Positions 8,582-16,486 of a stretch of DNA of 64,000 nucleotides are shown piece by piece. This stretch comes from Verrucosispora sp. NA02020. GTDB taxonomy: Bacteria; Actinomycetota; Actinomycetes; Mycobacteriales; Micromonosporaceae. The notes beneath the pieces were generated by a model, which saw only the letters and a list, made by a program, of their open reading frames with translations, was not told the origin of the DNA and did no database searches. The stretch's first letter is position 1; each line of letters opens with the position of its first letter. The stretch covers positions 4,340,001 to 4,404,000 of the forward strand of contig NZ_CP054923.1 of assembly GCF_013364215.1 (NCBI RefSeq), read 5' to 3'. Both the position numbers and the translations under genes were made by a program.

Positions 8582-9433
8582 TCAGCGCAACCGGCGGGCG
8601 GGGAACCGGGCCGGCGGGTCGGCGATCGCGTCCTGCGCGGCGACCAGTTGCAGTTCGCGGGTGCCCGCCGCCAGCGTCGCCTCCAGCACCGCGAAGATCG
8701 AGGCGGTGGTGCGTTCCAGCGCCGTCGCGGGCGACCCGGTGCTGCGCAGGTGCGCCAGGTACAGCGCGGCGGTGACGTCGCCACCGCCGTTCGGGCTGAT
8801 CGGCAGCAGCGGCGTGGTCACCGCCCAGGCGCCCTCGTCGGAGACGGCCACCACCTCCAGGCTGTCGGGTGGCGCGTCACCGTGCAGCACGCTGGTGACC
8901 AGCACGTGTCGGGGGCCGGTGGCGCGTACCACGTCGACCGCCGCCAGCACCTCGTCGAGCGAGTCCGTCGACCGGCCGGCGAGGAACTCCAGCTCGAACT
9001 GGTTCGGGGTGACGATGTCGGCCCGGGGCACCACCACGTCGCGCAGGTACTCGGGAATGCCGGGCCGGACGAACATGCCCCGGCCGACGTCGCCCATCAC
9101 CGGGTCGCAGCAGTAGACGGCCTCCGGGTTGGCGGTCTTGACCAGGGTCACCGCGTCGAGGATCACCGCGCCCATCGCCGGGTCGCCCTGGTAACCGGAG
9201 AGGATCGCGTCGGCGTCACCGAGCACCCCGCGATCGGCGATGCCGGCGATCACCTCGGCGACGTCGGCGGGCGCGAGCAACGGCCCCCGCCAGGCACCGT
9301 ACCCGGTGTGGTTGGAGAAGTGCACGGTCAGGACCGGCCAGACCTCGTGCCCGAGCCGTTGCAGCGGGAACACGGCGGCCGAGTTGCCGACGTGGCCGTA
9401 GGCGACCGAGGACTGGATCGACAGGATCTTCAC
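8582..9433 (-). CDS. pdxY: Pyridoxal/pyridoxamine kinase
   Basis: A 283-residue ribokinase-fold enzyme that phosphorylates pyridoxal and related vitamers in the PLP salvage route. The N-terminal MKILSIQSSVAYGHVGNSAA, the YCCDPVMGD block (about residue 107) and the C-terminal nucleotide/anion hole PNGGGDVTAALYLAHL (about residue 224) match PdxY; the catalytic Asp is in GGGD. Length is normal for the family. The start codon is GTG at 9433. It is a stand-alone housekeeping gene. It may also benefit the PLP-dependent aminotransferase of the left cluster, but no link is visible. Confidence 0.92.
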   Translation of the reverse strand: MKILSIQSSVAYGHVGNSAAVFPLQRLGHEVWPVLTVHFSNHTGYGAWRGPLLAPADVAEVIAGIADRGVLGDADAILSGYQGDPAMGAVILDAVTLVKTANPEAVYCCDPVMGDVGRGMFVRPGIPEYLRDVVVPRADIVTPNQFELEFLAGRSTDSLDEVLAAVDVVRATGPRHVLVTSVLHGDAPPDSLEVVAVSDEGAWAVTTPLLPISPNGGGDVTAALYLAHLRSTGSPATALERTTASIFAVLEATLAAGTRELQLVAAQDAIADPPARFPARRLR

Positions 9434-9504
9434 CCGTCCATCATCGCGCCTGCCGCTCCCCCGACGCCGCAGGGGTCACCCTTCGGCCAGGTCACGGCCG
9501 CGTT

Positions 9505-9542
9505 CCGGATGGGGGGCCACCGTGCGGCGGCCCCCCATCCGG
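9505..9542 (-). terminator. Strong hairpin terminator
   Basis: A perfect 14-bp stem (9505-9518 with 9529-9542) with a 10-nt loop lies just beyond the stop codon of the minus-strand secreted-protein gene at 9549. Confidence 0.7.
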
Positions 9543-9548
9543 CCGGTC

Positions 9549-10181
9549 CTACTCGAAGAGGGACAGGGTCAGAGTCGAGGTGTACGCACCGGCGGCCACG
9601 TCGGCCGGGGTGCGCAGGAACAGGTCGGCGTCGACCGAGTACGCGCCACCGGCGACCGCGCCCGAGTCGAACGTGGAGACCAGCAACTCCTGGTCGACCA
9701 GACCCACGTTGTTGCCCGGCTGCGTCGGCTCGTCCAACACCGTGACGACCTCTTCACCCTCGCTGACCAGACCGGTGTCGCCACCGTCGACCAGGCGAGG
9801 CTTCCAGCCCAGGTGCCCGGCACCGATCGGCTCCTGACCCGCACCACCGGTGAAGTCGGTGGCACTACCGAGCACCGCCCACGCCGCACCCTCGGGCACC
9901 TCGTCGGCGGTCCGGGTGTCGGTCACCGTCACCGTCGGCAGACCACCCACGAACTGACGCACCAGCAACGTCGACCCGTCCTCGGTCAACGCCACCGAGT
10001 CACCCGCGATCGACATCGCCAACACACCCGGCTCCACCAACTCCTCGATCTCCACCGTGACCGTCACGTCACCGGTGTCACCCGGATCGGCCGAGGCGGG
10101 CGCAGCCGCCATCACCGACCCGACCAGCAGGGCCCCGGCGGCACCCGCCGCCAACAGCCGCCTGCGATTGTCCGTTCTCAT
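9549..10181 (-). CDS. Secreted WxL-like surface protein
   Basis: A 210-residue exported protein. The start MRTDNRRRLLAAGAAGALLV is a classic signal peptide ending near APASADPG. The mature part is all-beta. It carries features of WxL-type domains: VTVTDTRTA, PEGAAWAVLGSATDFTG and HLGWKPRL, and it ends in TLTLSLFE. In Gram-positive bacteria WxL domains bind cell wall or sit in surface complexes; in actinobacteria the role is less clear. The ATG at 10181 has GGAG 6 nt upstream; a longer reading from 10208 has no ribosome site. It lies directly downstream of the M14 peptidase with a 23-nt gap, so the two may be co-transcribed. Confidence 0.72.
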   Translation of the reverse strand: MRTDNRRRLLAAGAAGALLVGSVMAAAPASADPGDTGDVTVTVEIEELVEPGVLAMSIAGDSVALTEDGSTLLVRQFVGGLPTVTVTDTRTADEVPEGAAWAVLGSATDFTGGAGQEPIGAGHLGWKPRLVDGGDTGLVSEGEEVVTVLDEPTQPGNNVGLVDQELLVSTFDSGAVAGGAYSVDADLFLRTPADVAAGAYTSTLTLSLFE

Positions 10182-10204
10182 CTGCATCTCCGTGTCGTTC
10201 GCGG

Positions 10205-12967
10205 TCACTGGGCTTGGCGAGGGTCGGCGGCACAGTTGACCGCAGCGTGGTCGGCGGTGACGACGGTGGTGACGCTCTCACCGTCGACCGTGCCGGTGGC
10301 CCGGACCGTCGCGCTGCCGGACGGCACCGATGCGGCACGGGTGGTGAACTGCTGGAACGCGCTCGCACCCGGCGCCACGGCCGACACCGACCGCTGCCCG
10401 TACGCACTCTCCAACACCACGTCCACCGCAGCGTCGTGGTCGTTACGCGCCTGCACCGCCACGTACGCCTTCCCCGCCACACACCGCGTCTGCACGGTGA
10501 CCGTCACCGGCACCTCGGGTGCGGCGTTCGGGTCGGTCAGCCGCTTGCGGTTGTAGTTGTCGTCCTGACCGTCGGGCTGGTAGCCGCGCTCCACGTTGCC
10601 CGCCGCGTCCACCGAGAACCAGTGCACGGTGGTGCCGACCGGAACGGTCAGCGTCTCGCCGCCCTCCCGGATGCCCCCCGAGCCGTAGAGCGTGGACTCG
10701 AACGTGGGCCGGCTGCCGTCGAGGGTGTAGAACACCGCCGCCGGTTCGCTGGTGGAGAACGTGACGTCGACCGAGCCCTCGGTGGCACTGGTGGCCACCT
10801 CGACGGAGCTGGTCGGCGCCGACTCGTCGGTGTCCAGGTCACGGGCGACCCGCAGCATCTCGACCAGGCCGTTGGAGAACTCCATCGTCTCCTCGCGGGC
10901 CGAGGTCCAGGTCGGCTGGAAGGAGGTGCCGACCTCGAAGTTCCAGGCGTAGATGCCGTACTTGTACCAGAGCATGTCACCGGAGTTGCCGGCCGCCGAG
11001 TAGAGCACGTCGGCGATCGGGCCGGTGCGGGCCGGGGTGACCGCCAGGTTGCGGTGCCGCTTGATGGCGGTCAGGATCCGCGACGACGCGCCCCAGAACA
11101 GCGACTCCTCGGCCAGGGTCGGCCGCGGGGCGGAGACCCGGCCCGGGGTGGCGTACGAGCCGGGCGACCACATGAAGTAGTTGCCCGAGGAGTGCAGGTT
11201 CATCGAGAACTTGACGTTCGGTCGGGAGGCCAGCCAGTCGACGTTGCGGCTCTCCGGCTCGGACAGCTCGTCGGGCCCGGCGTACGTGCCGCTGGTGCAG
11301 CTCGTCGACGCGCCCGAGTAGCCGTCGAAGAGGCTGTACTCGGTGTAGTTGCGGTTGTTGTCCACACCCCAGGACGTCCGGCCGAGGAAGTCCCCGGAGG
11401 TCTCCGGCGTGCAGTGGTTGGTCATGTTCTTGCGCTGCGAGTTGAAGTCGTAGAACGAGTAGTGCCCGCCGTCCGGGTTGATCGACGGCGCGATCCAGAT
11501 GTCGAGGTTGTCGACCAGCTCGCGGGTGTTCGCGTCGTGCGCGTAGTTGCGCAGCAGGCGCTCGGCGGTCTCGATGGTCACCAGCGGGGGCACCCACTCC
11601 CGCGCGTGTTCCTGCGCGTAGGCGAGCACACCCATCTTGGAGCCGTCGCGGTGCTTGCCGATGCGGATGGCGTACACCGTGTGGGGGTCGCGGGAGACCG
11701 TCGTCGGCGCGGACAGGCCGTCGGAGAGCGCGGTCGGCGCGGCCGGCGCCACCACGCCCGTGCCCGCGTTGCCGCGATACGTGTACGCGCTGACCAGCGT
11801 GCCCGCCTGGGCGTTGAGCGCGGCGGCCACCTCGGCGGCGGTGCTGGTGACCGTGCCGGCGGCGTCCGTGGCGAGGCCGACGCGGACCTGGTTGCCGGTG
11901 ACGGTCACCGTCAAAGACGCGCTCGCGGTGCCGGGGTTGGCCAGCTCCACGGTGATGTCGTTGCCGCCCTGGTGTCCCCAGGCAAGCGAGTCGACGCCGA
12001 CGCGGCTGGCGTTGGCGGTGCCGAGCACGGCCTGTGCCTTGCGCCGGTAGCCGTTGGTCTTGTGCGGCAACTCGACGATCTCGGAGATCTCCGGGTACTG
12101 CGCGGACATCGCCTTGATCCGGTCGTAGAGCTCGGTGGGGGTCAGGTAGCTGGTGACGAAGTCCTTCTGGTAGCCGGGCCCCTCCGGGTCGGTGTCCGGG
12201 ATGGGCAACCACTCGTGCACCTTGGCGACCGCCACGTCACCGGTCGGGCTGGTGATCCGTACATAGTCCGGGCGGCTGGTCACCTGCGCCGCACCCCGGT
12301 GGTAGAGGTACACCCCGGCGTCGACGAACCGGGTGATGTTCTGCGTGCCGCCGGAGCCGAACTCGGTGCCCGGCCCGCTGTCCCGCTCGACGGTCAACGC
12401 GGTGGCGGCGGTCTGTCCCTGTGCCCACTTCGCCTCCACCGACAGCACCTGGGTGTCGCCCGAGGTGTAGTAGTCGGCGCGAATGATCTTGACATCCGAG
12501 GCGGCGGACCGCGCGGCGACGGCAGCTCCGGAGAACTCCCGGTTGTCGGCCAGGTGGGCGGCGATGGTCGCCTCCCGCTCGGCGATCCGGTCCTGCGCGT
12601 CCTCTTCGGTGTGCAGCACCTTGCCGAAGGTGAAGCCGGCTCGGGTCAGCGTGGCGACCTCGTTGCCGGTCACCACGGCGTGCACCACGATGCCGTCGGC
12701 GGTGTGGTGGACGTGGTGGTCGAGGTCGACGCCGGTGGCCACCAGCGCGTCCAGTTCGGTGGTGTCGGCCACCACCACCTCGATCACGCTGGTCTGCTCG
12801 TCGGCCAGTCGGCCGAGGTCGGCGGGGGTGTCGGCGCCCGGCGCGGCGGTCTGCGGCACCACGGCCGAGGCGGGACTGACCAGCAAGAGCACGGCCGTGC
12901 CGGCGGCCAACGCGGCGGAGAAGGGTATCCGGCGTCGCCACCGGGAACGGGTACGGAGTTCCGACAT
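10205..12967 (-). CDS. Secreted M14 zinc carboxypeptidase
   Basis: A 920-residue exported peptidase. It has a signal peptide (MSELRTRSRWRRR, then a hydrophobic stretch ending ASA). The catalytic domain shows the M14 zinc site: HAREW (about residue 454) gives His and Glu, and NLHSSGNYF (about 590) gives the third ligand. The catalytic Glu is in FEVGTSFQP (about 676). An insertion at about residues 330-420 separates strands of the catalytic domain. A CHB_HEX_C-like module follows (VFYTLDGSRPTFESTLYGSG, about 745), then a beta-sandwich tail with a Cys pair. The protein probably degrades extracellular peptides for nutrition. Its promoter and signal-peptide region is nearly the same as that of the gene at 13281. 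Confidence 0.9.
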   Translation of the reverse strand: MSELRTRSRWRRRIPFSAALAAGTAVLLLVSPASAVVPQTAAPGADTPADLGRLADEQTSVIEVVVADTTELDALVATGVDLDHHVHHTADGIVVHAVVTGNEVATLTRAGFTFGKVLHTEEDAQDRIAEREATIAAHLADNREFSGAAVAARSAASDVKIIRADYYTSGDTQVLSVEAKWAQGQTAATALTVERDSGPGTEFGSGGTQNITRFVDAGVYLYHRGAAQVTSRPDYVRITSPTGDVAVAKVHEWLPIPDTDPEGPGYQKDFVTSYLTPTELYDRIKAMSAQYPEISEIVELPHKTNGYRRKAQAVLGTANASRVGVDSLAWGHQGGNDITVELANPGTASASLTVTVTGNQVRVGLATDAAGTVTSTAAEVAAALNAQAGTLVSAYTYRGNAGTGVVAPAAPTALSDGLSAPTTVSRDPHTVYAIRIGKHRDGSKMGVLAYAQEHAREWVPPLVTIETAERLLRNYAHDANTRELVDNLDIWIAPSINPDGGHYSFYDFNSQRKNMTNHCTPETSGDFLGRTSWGVDNNRNYTEYSLFDGYSGASTSCTSGTYAGPDELSEPESRNVDWLASRPNVKFSMNLHSSGNYFMWSPGSYATPGRVSAPRPTLAEESLFWGASSRILTAIKRHRNLAVTPARTGPIADVLYSAAGNSGDMLWYKYGIYAWNFEVGTSFQPTWTSAREETMEFSNGLVEMLRVARDLDTDESAPTSSVEVATSATEGSVDVTFSTSEPAAVFYTLDGSRPTFESTLYGSGGIREGGETLTVPVGTTVHWFSVDAAGNVERGYQPDGQDDNYNRKRLTDPNAAPEVPVTVTVQTRCVAGKAYVAVQARNDHDAAVDVVLESAYGQRSVSAVAPGASAFQQFTTRAASVPSGSATVRATGTVDGESVTTVVTADHAAVNCAADPRQAQ

Positions 12968-13175
12968 GAGGCTCGTGGCCCCTTCTCGGCGTGCGGTGGG
13001 GGTGTGGGGGTTCGCACCTCGTCCCGGCTGCCTCAGCTCCCGTGACAGCCACGGCCAGGTGCGTCCGACATGGACACCGCCCGCATCACCGATTACGCAG
13101 TGTCACACGTCGAGAGGTAGGAGTGATCAGGTTGCGGACCACTCTCACCTGACGAAGGTCATCTGTCAATCGTCC
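12850..13175 (-). repeat. Duplicated promoter/signal-peptide block, copy A
   Basis: The DNA encoding the N-terminus of the M14 peptidase, its ribosome site and about 200 bp upstream closely resembles 13912-14236. Shared runs include CATGAGGCTCGTGGCCCC and CACCGATTRCGCAGYGTCACAC. This block fills most of the 313-bp gap between 12968 and 13280. Apart from it and the 3' flank of the next gene I see nothing else in the gap. Confidence 0.75.
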
Positions 13176-13280
13176 CGAAGCATGGACAGCCAGCGTGCGG
13201 TATCCGGGCTGAGCACGGACGCCGCGTCCGACCCAGCGTCGTGGCGGGGGTCGAACGCGGCGCCGTGCGCGGCTCGCGGG

Positions 13281-14030
13281 TTACGGAAGGCGGTAGCCGA
13301 GGCTGTACGAGACCAACGTCTCGCACGTCTCCGGGGTGTCGCTCGGTCCGCAGTGGTCGCGGCTCGCCACCACCGTGAAGCTGCCGGTCACCCCGGTGAG
13401 CTTGCCGTAGCCGGTACCCGGCGTGATGTCGAACTGCATCGTGAAGGTGCCGTCGGCGCTCTGCTTGCCGTGGGACTTGAAGAGGAACCCGCCCTCCAGA
13501 CCGTCCAGGGTGCCCGCGAAGCCGCCGGCACTGTCGATGGTGCCGTAGCCCGCCGGTTCCAGGATCTGGAACTCGACGTCCTCGGTCTCACCCACGAGTC
13601 CGCCCAGGTACTGCATGCCGTACCGGACCTGCCACACCGAATGGCCGGCTGGCGTGCCCGCGGCCTGCTCGAAGGCGAAGTGGCGCGGATACATGTCACC
13701 GGTCACCACCTTGTACACACCGGGCGTGCCCGGCGAGACGGTGGGCAGCGGTCGGACGATGCGGTCGCGGGCCGCAGCACGCTCCGATGTCGACGGCGTG
13801 GCGTCCGACCGATCGGGTGTGGCGCCGGCTCCGGCAAAGCGCGACTGCAACGCGGGCGGCACCGCCGACGTGCCCGAGTCGATCGTGGTGGCGGTCCTGG
13901 CGGTCGGGGTGGCAGCCTGCGGAACGATGGCGGCGGCGGGGCTGACCAGCAGCACTGCCGCGCCGGCTGCCAACACGGAGGAGACGACGATCCGGCGTCG
14001 CCACGGGGAACGGGTACGGAACTCGGACAT
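13281..14030 (-). CDS. Secreted DUF3224-like protein
   Basis: A 249-residue exported protein with a signal peptide (MSEFRTRSPWRRR, hydrophobic core, VSPAAA). A low-complexity linker follows (about residues 30-95). The C-terminal half resembles DUF3224: short antiparallel strands with YGMQYLGGLVGETEDVEFQI, then FAGTLDGLEGGFLFKSHGKQ and the closing GKLTGVTGSFTV. DUF3224 forms a small beta-barrel of unknown function. Two Cys (DHCGPSDTPETCETL) near the end could make a disulfide. The ATG at 14030 is set by the signal peptide and by identity with the peptidase start; a reading from 14195 covers the promoter. No function is proposed. Confidence 0.72.
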   Translation of the reverse strand: MSEFRTRSPWRRRIVVSSVLAAGAAVLLVSPAAAIVPQAATPTARTATTIDSGTSAVPPALQSRFAGAGATPDRSDATPSTSERAAARDRIVRPLPTVSPGTPGVYKVVTGDMYPRHFAFEQAAGTPAGHSVWQVRYGMQYLGGLVGETEDVEFQILEPAGYGTIDSAGGFAGTLDGLEGGFLFKSHGKQSADGTFTMQFDITPGTGYGKLTGVTGSFTVVASRDHCGPSDTPETCETLVSYSLGYRLP

Positions 14031-14236
14031 GAGGCTCGTGGCCCCTTCTCGGCGCGCGGAGGTGATGGGTGGGCGTCGCCCCGCGCCTCGGCTCGCCGGC
14101 GGCGGGCAGCACGGAGCGTCCGGAGTGGACGCCGCCCGCGTCACCGATTGCGCAGCGTCACACCTCGGATGTGGAGGGTTAACGATTGCGCACAACTTTC
14201 ACGCAACAAGCAACCACTGTCAATAATCCCGTGGCG
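13912..14236 (-). repeat. Duplicated promoter/signal-peptide block, copy B
   Basis: This is the counterpart of 12850-13175. It spans the signal-peptide codons of the DUF3224-like protein, the leader and the upstream DNA up to about the TGTCAATAATCCCG segment. It fills most of the 312-bp gap 14031-14342. The remainder of that gap is the upstream region of the small plus-strand gene at 14343. Confidence 0.75.
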
Positions 14237-14342
14237 GGAATCTGCCACGCTCGCCTCAACCGCCGACCTGCGGGCAGGCGTTTGACCTGGGCACAGAGTG
14301 GAGAACAGGAACGGAGAGCTCGACAACGAGGGGGGACAACGC

Positions 14343-14657
14343 GTGTCCGAATACACCACCGACCGGCCAGATACAACCCACGAGCGCCCCGAAACCGTCA
14401 CAGATCCGCTGCTGTGGCGACTCGCCCTACACGTCGCCGACGCGCACGCACCGGCCGAGGACGGCGACTGCGCGCACCTGCTCTGCGCCGGCCAGGAGTG
14501 GCCGTGTGCGCCGTGGCAGCAGGCCCAACGCGCACTCGTCCTGGCGCAGGGCGGCACGGGGCAGACGGCACCGGCGCGACAGAGCGGATGGACGACGCAG
14601 GCGGCACTGCCGAGCCGGGCTGCGGAGCGTGCGCGCCGCGATTCCGCCGCCGCCTGA
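14343..14657 (+). CDS. Small Cys/Trp-containing hypothetical protein
   Basis: A 104-residue soluble protein. The GTG at 14343 has GAGGGGGG 6 nt upstream. The central part (DPLLWRLALHVADAHAP, then CAHLLCAGQEWPCAPWQQA) has three Cys within 15 residues and looks like a small helical or metal-binding unit. The ends are polar and low complexity. Similar short proteins with a DGxCxxLxCAxQxWPC pattern are common in actinomycetes without known function. It precedes the regulator at 14720 by 62 nt; the operator-like repeat at 14700-14718 lies between, so separate control is likely. Confidence 0.6.
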   Translation: MSEYTTDRPDTTHERPETVTDPLLWRLALHVADAHAPAEDGDCAHLLCAGQEWPCAPWQQAQRALVLAQGGTGQTAPARQSGWTTQAALPSRAAERARRDSAAA

Positions 14658-14699
14658 GCAGCGGTTCGGCCCGTCCTCGCCAGCGATCCGCCGCACCAC

Positions 14700-14718
14700 T
14701 GTCAAGGTAGCGTTGACA
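14700..14718. promoter_or_regulatory. Inverted repeat TGTCAA-N7-TTGACA before the small regulator gene
   Basis: TGTCAA (14700-14705) and TTGACA (14713-14718) form a perfect 6-bp inverted repeat one base before the ATG at 14720. A protein bound here would block the ribosome site or transcription start, consistent with autoregulation by the encoded protein. Confidence 0.5.
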
Positions 14719-14719
14719 C

Positions 14720-15199
14720 ATGCTGGATCCGCTCGGTGACCTCGCCGGCATCCCGGCGGCCCGCGACCGGCTCGACGAGGCGGAGCTGGATCTCATCGAC
14801 CGCGCCCGGCAGGCCGGCGCGGCCTGGCAGCAGATCGCCGAGGCGCTCGGACTCGGCAGCCGGCAGGCCGCCGAGCAGCGTCGCCAGCGACTGGTCGCCC
14901 GCCGCCGGGCGCGGCGAGCCGAGTCCGACCGGCACTGGCCGCACGAGGTAGCCGCGCTCCGCGCCCTGCTCGGCGGGTTGCAGCGCTGGATTGCGACCGA
15001 TCGCCGCTGGGACGGCCGTTTCCCCGGGGCCGCACTGACCCGACACACCACGGCACTGGCGCTGGAGGCCGCACCCGGCGCGCTGTACGACCTCGCCGGG
15101 CACGTCGCCGCCGACCTGCACCGCGCCGGCCACCGGCTGCCGAGCCCGGTACGCACGATCGCCCGGCACCTCGACGCCGCGCTGTCAACACATCGTTGA
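14720..15199 (+). CDS. Small HTH regulator (HSP18-regulator-like)
   Basis: A 159-residue protein. It has an N-terminal helix-turn-helix (QAGAAWQQIAEALGLGSRQA, about residues 34-53) followed by an Arg-rich helix (RRQRLVARRRARRAES). The C-terminal half is helical and may dimerise. It resembles short actinobacterial proteins annotated as regulators near hsp18 genes; I rate that as family resemblance only. The gene is bracketed by TTGAC-type inverted repeats, one at its start (14700-14718) and one overlapping its stop (15184-15200), with another over the start of the next gene. It probably represses itself and the downstream MFS transporter. Confidence 0.65.
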   Translation: MLDPLGDLAGIPAARDRLDEAELDLIDRARQAGAAWQQIAEALGLGSRQAAEQRRQRLVARRRARRAESDRHWPHEVAALRALLGGLQRWIATDRRWDGRFPGAALTRHTTALALEAAPGALYDLAGHVAADLHRAGHRLPSPVRTIARHLDAALSTHR

Positions 15200-15266
15200 C
15201 GCAACTCCGCGATATTGCCTCTGGCCAACTCAAGGGTTGAGGCTGTGAGTCACTTCGACTCAACCC
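15184..15266. promoter_or_regulatory. Cluster of TTGAC/TTGAG inverted repeats at the MFS gene start
   Basis: GTCAAC (15184-15189) pairs with GTTGAC (15195-15200). CTCAA (15229-15233) pairs with TTGAG (15237-15241). GGGTTGAG (15234-15241) pairs with CTCAACCC (15259-15266) across 17 nt that include the GTG start at 15245. Together they look like an operator array shared with the site at 14700. Confidence 0.5.
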
Positions 15267-16486
15267 TGGAGCGGCATGTGCGGCGCAACGCGATCCTGTT
15301 CGTGACGATCTCTGTGCTCTCCGGGTGCGGCGGCAGCGCCATGGCCCTGGTCTCCGGCATCTGGATCCTCGACCTGACCCGGTCCAGCAGCCTCGCCGCC
15401 CTCGCCGGGCTCTGCGTGTACGCCCCCACCCTCGCCGGCCCCTGGTGCGGTGCCCTGGTCGACCGGCTGCCCCGACGGCCGCTCGTCATCGGGGTCAACC
15501 TGACCCTGGCCGCCGTCCTGCCGACCCTGCTGGCCGTCCGCGGACCCGGTCAGGTGTGGCTCCTGTTCTGCGTCTCCACGGTGTACGGCGTCGCGTACGT
15601 GCTGGTCGACGCCAGCGAGAGCGCCCTGCTCCCCGCCGCGCTGTCACCGGACGAACTCGGCCACGTCAACGGTTGGCGGTCCAGCGCCCAGGAGGGTGTC
15701 AAACTCGTCGCTCCGCTGGCCGGCGCCGGACTGTACGCGTGGCAGGGCGGTCACCTCGTCGCGTTGCTCGCCGCCGCGCTGCCCGCCCTGGCCGCCGCCC
15801 TGTACGCACTGCTCCGACTGCGGCACCCGGCACGGACCGTCGCGTCCCGGCCCACCGGTGTCCGTGCGGGCCTCGCCGTCGTGTGGGCGTCACCGCTGAC
15901 GCGGCTGCCGGTGATCCTCGCGGGCGTGGCGATCGCCGCGTCCGGGTTCACCACCGCCGCCGGGTACGCCGTCGTCACCGACGAGTTGGGCCTGCCCGCG
16001 ACGTTCCTCGGGGTGCTGCTCAGCGCGCAGGGCCTCGGCTCGGTCGCCGGCGGGTTGGTCGCCGGTCGGCTTATCGCCCGGTTCGGACCGACCACCGTGG
16101 CCGCCCTCGGCACGGCAGTGTTCGCGGTGAGTTGCCTGGGCCGGTGCCTGCCCTGGTGGCCGGCGGTGGTCGCCGCCTCGGTGGTGGCCGGTGCCGGCCT
16201 GCCGTGGGCTGTCGTCGCCGCCGTCACCGCCGTGCAGACGCACAGCCCCGACGAGCTGCTGGGCCGAGCCGCCGCGACCGCCAACACGATCATGTTCGGA
16301 CCGATCGCGGCGGCGATCCCGCTCGGCTCCGCCGCCGTCCTGCTGGGCGGTCGGCCACCGCTCGTTCTCGCCGCCACCGTCTGCCTCGTCGCCGCCGGGG
16401 TGTGGCACCGGCGCCACCTCACTGTGGCGCGGCCTCCGGCTCCTCGTCGGGGCAGCAGACGGTCAGTGCGGCGGGTACGGCCCTGA
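15245..16486 (+). CDS. MFS transporter
   Basis: A 413-residue integral membrane protein with about 11-12 hydrophobic helices. The MFS loop 2-3 motif appears as GALVDRLPRRPLVIG (about residues 70-84). The layout matches the MFS_3/enterobactin-exporter-like efflux proteins that move drugs or siderophores. The GTG at 15245 has GAGG just upstream; a TTG at 15215 is possible. The last codons encode an Arg-rich tail (RRGSRRSVRRVRP) and overlap the convergent lipid-kinase gene by 68 bp. The preceding regulator and the repeats around the start suggest induced efflux. The substrate cannot be told from sequence. Confidence 0.85.
   Translation: MSHFDSTLERHVRRNAILFVTISVLSGCGGSAMALVSGIWILDLTRSSSLAALAGLCVYAPTLAGPWCGALVDRLPRRPLVIGVNLTLAAVLPTLLAVRGPGQVWLLFCVSTVYGVAYVLVDASESALLPAALSPDELGHVNGWRSSAQEGVKLVAPLAGAGLYAWQGGHLVALLAAALPALAAALYALLRLRHPARTVASRPTGVRAGLAVVWASPLTRLPVILAGVAIAASGFTTAAGYAVVTDELGLPATFLGVLLSAQGLGSVAGGLVAGRLIARFGPTTVAALGTAVFAVSCLGRCLPWWPAVVAASVVAGAGLPWAVVAAVTAVQTHSPDELLGRAAATANTIMFGPIAAAIPLGSAAVLLGGRPPLVLAATVCLVAAGVWHRRHLTVARPPAPRRGSRRSVRRVRP

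Noticed and set aside
10214..13045. Open frame of 943 codons on the plus strand across the M14 peptidase gene
   Set aside because: It is antisense to a protein with clear catalytic motifs and signal peptide. Its own translation is Arg/Gly/Val-rich without any domain, a GC-bias artefact.
14713..14718. TTGACA as a -35 promoter box for the gene at 14720
   Set aside because: It lies 2 bases before the ATG, so it cannot be the -35 box of that gene; it fits better as part of an inverted repeat.
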